From positions 1 through 11,782 of the forward strand of contig CAIKGX010000059.1 in the NCBI GenBank assembly GCA_903827075.1: DNA of 11,782 nucleotides, given 5' to 3'. This document shows positions 1 to 5,957 of this stretch, piece after piece; position 1 is the first letter of the stretch; each line of letters begins with the position of its first letter. The position numbers were made by a program, and so were the translations under genes. The notes below the pieces were generated by a model. The model ran no database searches. It worked only from the letters and a program-made list of their open reading frames with translations, and was not told the DNA's origin. This stretch comes from an uncultured beta proteobacterium. GTDB lineage: Bacteria > Pseudomonadota > Gammaproteobacteria > Burkholderiales > Burkholderiaceae.

Positions 1-1
1 G

Positions 2-106
2 ATCGTCAATAAACGCTTCCTAGATGTGCAACAAATTAATAGTCATGAGCGTGCCCTAATGCAAAGATTGATTGCGGAAAAAGGAATGGAGAATTTACTT
101 GTTTAA
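2..106 (+). CDS. C-terminal end of an unidentified gene (partial)
   Basis: An open frame enters from the left edge and ends with TAA at 104-106, leaving 34 visible residues. They end in ERALMQRLIAEKGMENLLV and look like an amphipathic, charged helix. I do not recognise a family. The stop codon lies 3 bases into the next gene's second codon region, an 8-base overlap typical of translationally coupled pairs. In AbiE-type modules the gene just upstream of the nucleotidyltransferase is normally the antitoxin/regulator (AbiEi-like). That role is inferred here from position only. Confidence that this is coding is fairly good because the frame stays open up to a well-placed overlap; the function is unknown. 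Confidence 0.6.
   Translation: MVNKRFLDVQQINSHERALMQRLIAEKGMENLLV
88..91 (+). promoter_or_regulatory. Ribosome binding site deciding the AbiEii start
   Basis: GGAG sits seven bases before the TTG at 99-101, inside the 3' end of the upstream gene. No comparable Shine-Dalgarno sequence precedes the earlier in-frame TTG at 72. This favours TTG 99 as the start of the nucleotidyltransferase gene and suggests translation coupled to the preceding gene. Confidence 0.5.
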
Positions 107-923
107 GCGCGAGCATCATCAAAAAATTTCCGAGGTTCTTCAAAGGCTTGATGCTCAGATCTTAAAAGATCATGCTTGTTATTTTGGTGGTGGGACTGCA
201 ATTGCCTTAATGAATGGGGAGTATCGAGAATCGGTAGACATTGATTTTTTAGTTTCAGATCTTACGGGGTATCGAGCTCTACGTGAATTACTGACAGGTC
301 CAGAAGGAATGGCGGCCATCACAAAAAGTGGCAGGGAGTTGGTTCTCGCTCGAGAAATTCGCACAGATCAATACGGTATTCGAGCAATGCTTCGAGTGGG
401 CGATATCAATATTAAGTTTGAAATTATTTCGGAAGGGCGCATTGCATTTGATGCCCCAAAAGGCAAAGATTACGTAGGTGAAATTGCCACATTATCAAGA
501 ATTGATTTAATAGCTAGCAAGCTTTTAGCGAATACAGATCGATGGAATGATGATAGTGTTTTTTGCCGAGACGTAATTGATCTAGCAATGATGAAAGTGA
601 ATAAAAAGGAATTTCATCAAGCAGTTGAAAAGGCAATTACGGCATACGGTAATAGTGTTCTTGTCAGTCTAGACAAGGCAATCGATCGACTAATTACAAA
701 GGAGGGTTTGCTGGATAGGTGTATTACAGTGATGAAGATTTCAGTACCTCGAGCCGTGCTTCGGCAAAACTTAGAGAACTTAACAGCAATAAGACTTGCT
801 GATGCAATTGGCAGAAATAAAAAAGGGACTATTAAGGCGATAACAGACAAGGAGCTCGATACATTCTTGGAGAAGGATTTGCCTGAAATAGGTGATGTAT
901 TGGACTACCTTAAAGATAAGTAA
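99..923 (+). CDS. AbiEii/AbiGii-family nucleotidyltransferase (type IV toxin-like)
   Basis: This 274-residue protein belongs to the nucleotidyltransferase family that includes the AbiEii toxins of AbiE abortive-infection/toxin-antitoxin systems. These enzymes transfer nucleotides to an RNA or protein target in the cytoplasm and arrest growth. The sequence shows the family motifs in order: a glycine-rich GGGT at residues 30-33, the metal-binding DID pair (D47 and D49, within a RES-DIDF context), a probable third acidic residue at E108, a lysine in motif III (K141, in LIASKLLA), and a D-x-x-D motif at D158 and D161. No key residue looks missing. The start is TTG at 99, chosen for its GGAG site; the frame also extends to TTG 72. 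The gene overlaps the upstream gene by 8 bases. Fifteen of its 20 arginines use CGA, AGA or AGG, unlike the liv genes, so recent acquisition is likely. Toxicity is inferred from the family; a non-toxin nucleotidyltransferase is possible. Confidence 0.85.
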   Translation: MFKREHHQKISEVLQRLDAQILKDHACYFGGGTAIALMNGEYRESVDIDFLVSDLTGYRALRELLTGPEGMAAITKSGRELVLAREIRTDQYGIRAMLRVGDINIKFEIISEGRIAFDAPKGKDYVGEIATLSRIDLIASKLLANTDRWNDDSVFCRDVIDLAMMKVNKKEFHQAVEKAITAYGNSVLVSLDKAIDRLITKEGLLDRCITVMKISVPRAVLRQNLENLTAIRLADAIGRNKKGTIKAITDKELDTFLEKDLPEIGDVLDYLKDK

Positions 924-933
924 GGCTAGTTTC

Positions 934-1305
934 TTAAAGCTGAAATTCCCTGTAATGCCTATACAGGTTGGCAATCGACGCAAAGCCAAGCACCACAATC
1001 AGGACGGCAAATAGGTATTCTGTTGTGAGGTAGGTAAAGATGCCTGCCTGAATCAATACCGCTGCGCCAACAAAGGCGGCGATCGAGCCAAATACCACCA
1101 GTTTGAAGTTCGGAATAAAGGCGCCTAAGGTAATTGCAACAAACAGCAGAATTAATTCGGAGATCAGGCTATCAGCAGTCACAAAAATACTGTTCGTTAA
1201 TTCTGGATTGGTGAGCTTGCCTAAAACAGCAATCACCAGGATGCTGGCAAGAACAGCAAAGTTTAACTTTGCTTTTTGCAGGATCGTTTTGAGTTGATCA
1301 TTCAT
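934..1305 (-). CDS. Small four-helix membrane protein, unknown function
   Basis: This 123-residue protein has about four hydrophobic segments: roughly residues 14-31, 46-64, 67-88 and 95-114. They are flanked by a charged N-terminus (MNDQLKTILQKAK) and a basic C-terminal tail (NLYRHYREFQL), so it is very probably an inner-membrane protein. I recognise no family or catalytic motif. It lies 23 bases downstream of the next minus-strand gene and probably shares its transcript. It faces the AbiEii gene tail to tail with a 10-base gap, leaving no room for a separate terminator. No Shine-Dalgarno sequence is evident before its ATG, which fits coupling to the gene upstream. It is probably real because the hydrophobic pattern is regular and the opposite-strand frame is much shorter. 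Confidence 0.65.
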   Translation of the reverse strand: MNDQLKTILQKAKLNFAVLASILVIAVLGKLTNPELTNSIFVTADSLISELILLFVAITLGAFIPNFKLVVFGSIAAFVGAAVLIQAGIFTYLTTEYLFAVLIVVLGFASIANLYRHYREFQL

Positions 1306-1328
1306 ATGGGTGGCTTGTTAGTGAATAC

Positions 1329-1556
1329 TTAGTAGTTAGGGCTACCGCTGAAAACGATGCTAATACCAATCCACAATAAAACGAAAGCGACCAAAATCGT
1401 GACACCCAGTTTCTTGAGGAAGTACTCCAAGGTATCCATGTAAGCCTCATCATTTCTGCCAAAGTGCTTATCAAAGCGCTTCCATACCAAGCGAGCAGCA
1501 ATCAAGGGTAAAAGCATGGCAACAATGCCAAAAAGAACGGTAAAAGTGGTATCCAT
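1329..1556 (-). CDS. Small two-helix membrane protein, unknown function
   Basis: This 75-residue protein has two hydrophobic segments, at about residues 5-25 and 48-69. They are separated by a charged, polar stretch (VWKRFDKHFGRNDEAYMDTLEYFLKK). It looks like a helical-hairpin inner-membrane protein; I recognise no family. It would be the first gene of a two-gene minus-strand unit with the 123-residue membrane protein. An AGAGGA element lies about 11 bases before the ATG, rather far, and is covered by a possible hairpin (see 1569-1600). The frame on the same strand at 1298-1501 is an overlapping shadow. Confidence 0.6.
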   Translation of the reverse strand: MDTTFTVLFGIVAMLLPLIAARLVWKRFDKHFGRNDEAYMDTLEYFLKKLGVTILVAFVLLWIGISIVFSGSPNY

Positions 1557-1568
1557 CTAAATTCATTT

Positions 1569-1600
1569 CCTCTAAGCAAATGGCCAGCTTTAGAGGCCAT
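1569..1600 (-). promoter_or_regulatory. Possible alternative hairpins in the 5' leader of the minus-strand operon
   Basis: In the minus-strand transcript, two mutually exclusive stems can form just before the gene at 1329-1556. Stem A pairs AUGGCC (1600-1595) with GGCCAU (1585-1580) around a 9-base loop. Stem B pairs CCUCUAAAGC (1598-1589 down to 1587) with GCUUAGAGG (1577-1569): nine pairs with one bulged A. Stem B buries the purine-rich AGAGG, the only ribosome-site candidate, while stem A leaves it free. The base pairing is directly visible. Any regulatory role, and even the location of the transcript start, is inference. Confidence 0.3.
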
Positions 1601-1690
1601 ATAAAAGAGCTAAGAATACCCGTTTTTGAACTGTGACCCCGCTGATGAGGGATGGTCTGCGGCTCTATATGCTCTAAAACCCGCAGTTTG

Positions 1691-1720
1691 TTGATACAGT
1701 AGAGCCTTTAGTGCTATTTC
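1691..1720 (+). promoter_or_regulatory. Candidate promoter for the HdeD-like gene
   Basis: TTGATA (1691-1696, five of six matches to the -35 consensus) is followed after 18 bases by TATTTC (1715-1720), a weak -10 box with an extended TG one base ahead at 1712-1713. Transcription would begin about 15 bases before the ATG at 1741. This makes the upstream GTG at 1711 an unlikely start codon. A 6-base inverted repeat, CTGCGG (1657-1662) and CCGCAG (1681-1686), ends just upstream and could be an operator or a chance hairpin. The rest of 1601-1690 shows nothing I can name. Confidence 0.3.
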
Positions 1721-1740
1721 TCTTCTCAAAAGGCCCTTCC

Positions 1741-2325
1741 ATGTCCGAATTATCCGTAGCCCAAATTCAAGAAATCCGCGCTTCCGTATTGGGTGCTGTG
1801 GCCAAAGTTCCTGGTGCCCTCATTGGACTTGGGATTCTTTTTATTGCCTTGGGCATGATTGGAGTAGCCGGTCAGACCCTCTTTTCTTTTGTCACGATTA
1901 ATATGCTCGGCGCATTTTTGATTGTTGGTGGTGTCCTGCAGTTTGCCCATGCCATGAAATCACAGGGCTGGAAGAGTGTAGGTATTCAGATTCTCTTAGC
2001 TGTTTTGTATATTGCAGCTGGATTATTTACTTGGCTATTTCCCATTCCTGCTTTAGAGGCCATTACCTTGTGGCTTGCCGCTATCTTTTTTGTGACCGGT
2101 TTTTTGCGTCTCATCTCCGCATTTCAGCATCGCCATTTTGGCGAATGGTTTTGGTTGATTCTTTCATCTGCGATTTCTATTTTGATGGGTCTACTCATCA
2201 TGAACGGTTACCCAGAAACTAGCTTGTGGTTGCCCGGCCTATTGATCGCCATTGAATTACTCCTTCAAGGTTGGTCATTGCTCTTTATGGGTTTAGCAGC
2301 ACGTAACCTCATTAAGAGCAAGTAA
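1741..2325 (+). CDS. hdeD: HdeD/DUF308 family membrane protein
   Basis: This 194-residue protein has six hydrophobic segments arranged as repeated helix pairs with short loops, the pattern of the HdeD/DUF308 family. It begins with a short soluble N-terminus (MSELSVAQIQEIRASVLGAV). The phrase G-x-LI-x-LGILFIALG-x-IGV and the later LLAVLYIAAGL and LTLWLAAIFFVTGFLRLISAF-like helices are typical. E. coli HdeD, about 190 residues, is associated with acid resistance at high cell density, but its mechanism is unclear and the role here may differ. I chose ATG 1741 over GTG 1711 because AAAAGG lies upstream of it, a candidate promoter overlaps the earlier codon, and family members start near this point. 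A small-protein gene follows 13 bases later. Confidence 0.85.
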   Translation: MSELSVAQIQEIRASVLGAVAKVPGALIGLGILFIALGMIGVAGQTLFSFVTINMLGAFLIVGGVLQFAHAMKSQGWKSVGIQILLAVLYIAAGLFTWLFPIPALEAITLWLAAIFFVTGFLRLISAFQHRHFGEWFWLILSSAISILMGLLIMNGYPETSLWLPGLLIAIELLLQGWSLLFMGLAARNLIKSK

Positions 2326-2338
2326 TACAAAGTACATC

Positions 2339-2512
2339 ATGAAAAAAACGGATCTATATAAAAACCTCGCTTTAGCAACTGCGCAGAAAATGAAGAATGC
2401 TACTAAGGTACCTAAGCCCGGTACAGCAGAAGAAATTGCCAAGACCAAGAAAGAGCTGGCCAATAGCAATCCTTTGCTCGCCTCTTTAATGGGCAAAGCG
2501 AAGTCAAAGTAA
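2339..2512 (+). CDS. 57-residue lysine-rich small protein, unknown function
   Basis: ATG at 2339-2341 opens a frame that ends with TAA at 2510-2512. The protein starts MKKTDLYKNLALATAQKMKN and ends LLASLMGKAKSK. About 13 of its 57 residues are lysine, so it is strongly basic. It has no membrane segment or signal peptide and is probably largely helical: an A/K-rich N-terminal helix, a KVPKPGTAEE turn, then a second helix. It fills the gap between the HdeD-like gene (13 bases upstream) and the acyltransferase (22 bases downstream) on the same strand, which supports it being a real gene. There is no strong ribosome site. I recognise no family; a basic nucleic-acid- or ribosome-associated role is only a guess. 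An opposite-strand frame overlaps it but looks less natural. Confidence 0.55.
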   Translation: MKKTDLYKNLALATAQKMKNATKVPKPGTAEEIAKTKKELANSNPLLASLMGKAKSK

Positions 2513-2534
2513 TCTTGATTGAATCACTGAACAA

Positions 2535-3629
2535 GTGCGTTCCATTGCTGCGAAGCCTTCTTCATCGCTTTTATTAATAGATCTTCTTAAGGTCTTTGCA
2601 GCACTCCTCATTATTCTGCATCACCTCTCTAGTTATGGACAGATGGCGGTAGATGCCAGAGCGGTACTACCCAGCTTGATGACTTACTTATTTGAGTATG
2701 GTCGCTATGCCGTCCAGATCTTTTTGGTGATGGCAGGATACTTAGCGGCGCAATCTTTAACACGTTTTGCCAATGCTAAGTTCAACTCTCAAATGTTATT
2801 GAGGGTGATCATTAATCGCTACCTTCGTTTGTTTGCACCTTATATTGCTGCTCTGATCTTCACCATCTTCTGCGCATGGCTTGCACGCTTTTGGGTCAAT
2901 GATGAGTTTGTAGGCGAGACGGAGACCTTGGGCCAATTTATAGCTCATCTGTTTTTCTTGCAAGGCATTCTAGGTCTTAACTCTATCTCTGCTGGTGCTT
3001 GGTATGTCGCGATTGATTGGCAGCTCTATTCCGTTCTGGCCATCCTGCTGATTTCTTTTTCTTCTTATCAGGCTCTGATTTGGCTCCTCAGTATTGTGGC
3101 AGTGAGCTCTTTGTTGTACTTTAACCGCTCCGATCAATATGAGGCTTATTTCATTTACTTTATTGGTTCTTATGGTTTGGGTGTACTGGCTTATTTGAGT
3201 AAAAACTTTGCTGATAGCAAAATCAATCAGATTGCCAAATTGGCTTTGCTGGGCATTGGATTGATCATTCTGTTTTCGTCATTTGAGCAGGTTTGGTTAC
3301 GCAATATCCTAGCGTGGTTTGTTGCGGTCATTCTTTTGCTATGGGGCAATACAGCCTATCCAAAAGCGGGAATGGGAGAAGGCAGTAAGGAGAGATGGGG
3401 TTTGCTAAAGATGATTGCTTGGGGCGCTCAGCGATCGTATTGCGCTTTCTTAATTCACTTTGCATTTATCTTGTTGGCCAATACGCTGTACATTGCCCTA
3501 GGCCTGCATATTTATGAAAGTGGCACCCTGGCTTTAGGACTCATGCTGGGTGTTGTGGTCTGTAGCGGGTTTGCTGCGAATATCTTGTACCAATGGGTAG
3601 AGCTACCGGCACTCAAATTAAAGATATAA
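2535..3629 (+). CDS. Acyltransferase-3 family membrane protein
   Basis: This 364-residue integral membrane protein of the acyltransferase-3 (AT3) family has about ten transmembrane helices. AT3 enzymes move acyl groups, often acetyl, across the inner membrane onto sugars of lipopolysaccharide, exopolysaccharide or other glycans. The first helix (LLIDLLKVFAALLIILHHL) carries the family's (R/K)-x10-H motif as K19 and H30. Other family-like stretches are YAVQIFLVMAGYLAAQS at about residues 57-73 and SAGAWYVAIDWQLYS in the middle. The length is normal for a stand-alone AT3 protein with no C-terminal SGNH domain. The start is GTG at 2535; a stop lies in frame 15 bases upstream, so nothing longer is possible, and no strong ribosome site is seen. 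The acceptor cannot be told, since no glycan gene cluster is in view. It ends three bases from the convergent darP gene. Confidence 0.85.
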   Translation: MRSIAAKPSSSLLLIDLLKVFAALLIILHHLSSYGQMAVDARAVLPSLMTYLFEYGRYAVQIFLVMAGYLAAQSLTRFANAKFNSQMLLRVIINRYLRLFAPYIAALIFTIFCAWLARFWVNDEFVGETETLGQFIAHLFFLQGILGLNSISAGAWYVAIDWQLYSVLAILLISFSSYQALIWLLSIVAVSSLLYFNRSDQYEAYFIYFIGSYGLGVLAYLSKNFADSKINQIAKLALLGIGLIILFSSFEQVWLRNILAWFVAVILLLWGNTAYPKAGMGEGSKERWGLLKMIAWGAQRSYCAFLIHFAFILLANTLYIALGLHIYESGTLALGLMLGVVVCSGFAANILYQWVELPALKLKI

Positions 3630-3632
3630 GTT

Positions 3633-4160
3633 TTAAATGCCCATGTCTTTTAAAACGCGGAAGATTTCTCGATACGCCTTAGGCGGTTTATTCAATTCTT
3701 TTTCTCTGCGAGCATTGCGAATCAGCGTGCGCATATTCTGAATATCCATATCTGGATACTGCTCGATCATTTTGGTGAAGGTTTCATCATTGGCAATTAA
3801 TCGATCGCGATAAGACTCCAGGAAATGGAGCTTGGCCGTCTCCGCTTTACTGACCCCTTGAATCGCATCTAGGCGCTTCTGAATTGCCGCCAACTCTTCT
3901 TCATCCAAAAAGCGCATGAGTTTGCCTAGATATTGCTTATGACGACGTATCGCCTCAAAACTCTTAATTTTGTTCGTTTCCCCGATAGCCACTTTAATAG
4001 CCTCATCCATAGGGATGGTCTTTAAAGCATCGCTGCTCAGAGCTGCCAATACTTCGGCCAGCTTCTGGCGCTCGGTCATTTGGCGCTTTAGCTCTGATTT
4101 GCTTGGCCCATCATCCAAATCATCTTTCTTGGGGGTGCGATTTTTTTCATTGACATGCAT
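3633..4160 (-). CDS. darP: Ribosome biogenesis factor DarP (YjgA/DUF615)
   Basis: This 175-residue cytoplasmic protein of the DUF615/YjgA family is called DarP in E. coli, where it binds 50S precursors and aids late large-subunit assembly. The family core is evident: a charged, disordered N-terminus (NEKNRTPKKDDLDDGPSKSELKRQM), the segment ERQKLAEVLAALSSDAL, and the conserved IKSFEAIRRHKQYLGKLMR block at about residues 66-84. A helical C-terminus follows, rich in arginine and glutamate (FLESYRDRLIA, MRTLIRNARREKELNKPPKAYREIFRVLK). The length agrees with the roughly 180-residue E. coli protein. The ATG at 4160 sits 27 bases after the nearest consensus-like -10 element. The gene is a single unit, tail to tail with the acyltransferase gene and divergent from the GMC oxidoreductase gene. 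Confidence 0.92.
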   Translation of the reverse strand: MHVNEKNRTPKKDDLDDGPSKSELKRQMTERQKLAEVLAALSSDALKTIPMDEAIKVAIGETNKIKSFEAIRRHKQYLGKLMRFLDEEELAAIQKRLDAIQGVSKAETAKLHFLESYRDRLIANDETFTKMIEQYPDMDIQNMRTLIRNARREKELNKPPKAYREIFRVLKDMGI

Positions 4161-4177
4161 GGGCTTATTTTAGACGG

Positions 4178-4206
4178 GTATTACGCCAGACTTCTGTATT
4201 TGTCAG
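4178..4206 (-). promoter_or_regulatory. Candidate darP promoter
   Basis: Read on the minus strand, CTGACA (4206-4201, five of six matches to the -35 consensus) is separated by 17 bases from TAATAC (4183-4178), a three-of-six -10 box. It is well placed about 17 bases ahead of the darP ATG. The -35 match and the ideal spacing support it; the -10 is weak. Confidence 0.35.
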
Positions 4207-4284
4207 TCATTTCTGGGGGATCAGCCTATTTCGCTGGCTTGGTAAATAATAGGGAGCAAAATAACGGTCAAAACAGGTTCTAGA

Positions 4285-4313
4285 TTGAAGTAAGCCAAAG
4301 AACAAGATACAGA
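4285..4313 (+). promoter_or_regulatory. Weak candidate promoter for the GMC oxidoreductase gene
   Basis: TTGAAG (4285-4290, four of six matches) is followed 17 bases later by TACAGA (4308-4313, three of six matches), about 18 bases before the ATG at 4332. The intergenic region 4161-4331 must hold a plus-strand promoter because darP is divergent, and this is the best pair I see. The remainder, including 4207-4284, shows nothing clear. Confidence 0.2.
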
Positions 4314-4331
4314 GTGAGACAAAGTAAATAA

Positions 4332-5957
4332 ATGACCCAAGCAAATACTTACGACTACATCATCATCGGTGCGGGTAGTGCTGGTTGTTTATTAGCCAAG
4401 CGTCTGACTGAGAATCCCCAGAAGCGCGTGCTCTTAATAGAGGCGGGTAAGAATGACAATTACATCTGGATTCATATTCCAGTGGGGTATTTGTATTGCA
4501 TCGATAACCCACGAGCAGATTGGCGCTTTAAGACCGCTCCTGAAAAAGGGCTTAATGGCCGTTCATTACTCTATCCCCGTGGCCGAGTCTTAGGTGGTTG
4601 TTCTTCAATCAACGGCATGATTTATATGCGTGGCCAAGCAGGAGATTACGCGTCTTGGGTTGCGGCAACTGGTGATGACGCTTGGTCTTGGAGTAATGCA
4701 CTCAAGCGCTATAAAGCATTTGAGGATTACCACGGCGATGCAAATGAGTGGCATGGTAAAGGGGGTGAGTGGACGGTATCAAAGCAACGCCTGCGGTGGC
4801 CCATCATGGATGTCTTTCGAAAGGCCGCAGTCGAAGCGGGTATTCCGTCATCGGATGACTTTAATCAAGGCGATAACTTTGGTGTTGGTTACTTTGATGT
4901 CAGTCAGCGCAAGGGTTGGCGTCTCAATACCTCTAAAGCATTTTTGCGCGATGCTGCCAAGCGTCCCAATCTCACGGTGCTCACTGAAGCGGTAGTCAAT
5001 AGACTACTCATTGATCCCATGACAAAAAATTGTTATGGCGTGCAATACATTAAGGATGGCAAGACCTCAGAAGTAATTTGCGATATTGCTAAACTAGGAG
5101 AAGTGATCCTTAGTGCTGGCTCAATTGGTAGCGTACAGATCTTAGAGCGCTCTGGCGTGGGGGCAACCGCCCATCTTCATAGCTTAGGTATTCCAGTAAT
5201 GAGTGACCTGCCTGGTGTGGGTGAGAACTTACAAGACCATTTGCAATTGCGCATGATCTATAAAGTCAATGGCATTAAAACTTTAAATACCAAAGCCAAT
5301 ACGCTCTTTGGCAAGATGATGATTGGTCTGGAATACATCTTTAAGCGATCTGGTCCGATGTCCATGGCACCATCGCAACTGGGCGCATTTGCCTACAGTT
5401 CACCCGAACAAAAATCGGCCAATGTGGAGTATCACGTGCAACCCTTATCGCTCGAAAAGTTTGGTGAAGATTTGCATTGCTTTAATGCATTTACAGCGAG
5501 CGTGTGTAATTTGCGTCCCACTTCGCGCGGTAGTGTGCATATTCATTCCATAGATCCTGAAGTACCTCCTGTTATTAGTCCAAACTATTTATCGACTGAT
5601 GAGGATCGTAAAGTAGCTGCAGAATCCTTACGCCTCACACGAAAAATGGTGGGCAGTCCTGCACTGCAGCCTTACACCCCGGACGAGTACAAACCAGGTA
5701 AGCAGTATCAAACTGATGAAGAATTGATTAAAGCGGCCGGCGATATTGGCACGACGATCTTCCATCCAGTAGGCACTTGCAAGATGGGGCGTGCAGATGA
5801 TCGGATGGCGGTACTCGATTCTCAACTTCGGGTGAGGGGTATTCATCATCTGCGGGTCGTCGATGCTTCCGCAATGCCTACGATTACATCGGGCAATACT
5901 GCTGCGCCAACGATGATGATTGCGCAGCGCGCTGCACAGCTGCTCACCGGTGAATAA
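4332..5957 (+). CDS. GMC family FAD oxidoreductase (choline-dehydrogenase-like)
   Basis: This 541-residue flavoenzyme of the glucose-methanol-choline family oxidises an alcohol with FAD. It resembles BetA-type choline/alcohol dehydrogenases, but the substrate is not readable from the sequence. In order it shows a Rossmann GAGSAG at residues 13-18, the ribose-contacting E37 in LLIEAG, the first GMC signature GRVLGGCSSINGMIYMRG at about residues 83-100, and the second signature near LSAGSIGSVQILERSGVG. The C-terminal catalytic block is HPVGTC (H478) and SGNTAAPT (N522). The H-N pair 44 residues apart matches the H466/N510 spacing I recall for choline oxidase. I93 stands where choline oxidase has its FAD-linked histidine, so FAD is probably not covalently attached there. 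There is no signal peptide, so it is likely cytoplasmic. The EamA gene overlaps its 3' end, suggesting linked expression. Length is normal. Confidence 0.9.
   Translation: MTQANTYDYIIIGAGSAGCLLAKRLTENPQKRVLLIEAGKNDNYIWIHIPVGYLYCIDNPRADWRFKTAPEKGLNGRSLLYPRGRVLGGCSSINGMIYMRGQAGDYASWVAATGDDAWSWSNALKRYKAFEDYHGDANEWHGKGGEWTVSKQRLRWPIMDVFRKAAVEAGIPSSDDFNQGDNFGVGYFDVSQRKGWRLNTSKAFLRDAAKRPNLTVLTEAVVNRLLIDPMTKNCYGVQYIKDGKTSEVICDIAKLGEVILSAGSIGSVQILERSGVGATAHLHSLGIPVMSDLPGVGENLQDHLQLRMIYKVNGIKTLNTKANTLFGKMMIGLEYIFKRSGPMSMAPSQLGAFAYSSPEQKSANVEYHVQPLSLEKFGEDLHCFNAFTASVCNLRPTSRGSVHIHSIDPEVPPVISPNYLSTDEDRKVAAESLRLTRKMVGSPALQPYTPDEYKPGKQYQTDEELIKAAGDIGTTIFHPVGTCKMGRADDRMAVLDSQLRVRGIHHLRVVDASAMPTITSGNTAAPTMMIAQRAAQLLTGE

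Noticed and set aside
72..98. Earlier TTG start for the AbiEii gene at 72
   Set aside because: It has no ribosome site and would overlap the upstream gene by 35 bases, while TTG 99 has GGAG seven bases upstream.
1303..1308. CATATG palindrome at the start of the 123-residue protein gene
   Set aside because: A 6-base palindrome at a start codon is expected by chance and has no supporting context.
1711..1740. GTG start at 1711 for the HdeD-like gene
   Set aside because: It overlaps the best candidate promoter and adds ten residues not expected in the family; ATG 1741 fits better.
5920..5949. TTG start at 5920 for the EamA gene
   Set aside because: It would lie 38 bases inside the GMC gene and add a non-membrane, cysteine/serine-rich stretch; GTG 5950 gives a typical short overlap.
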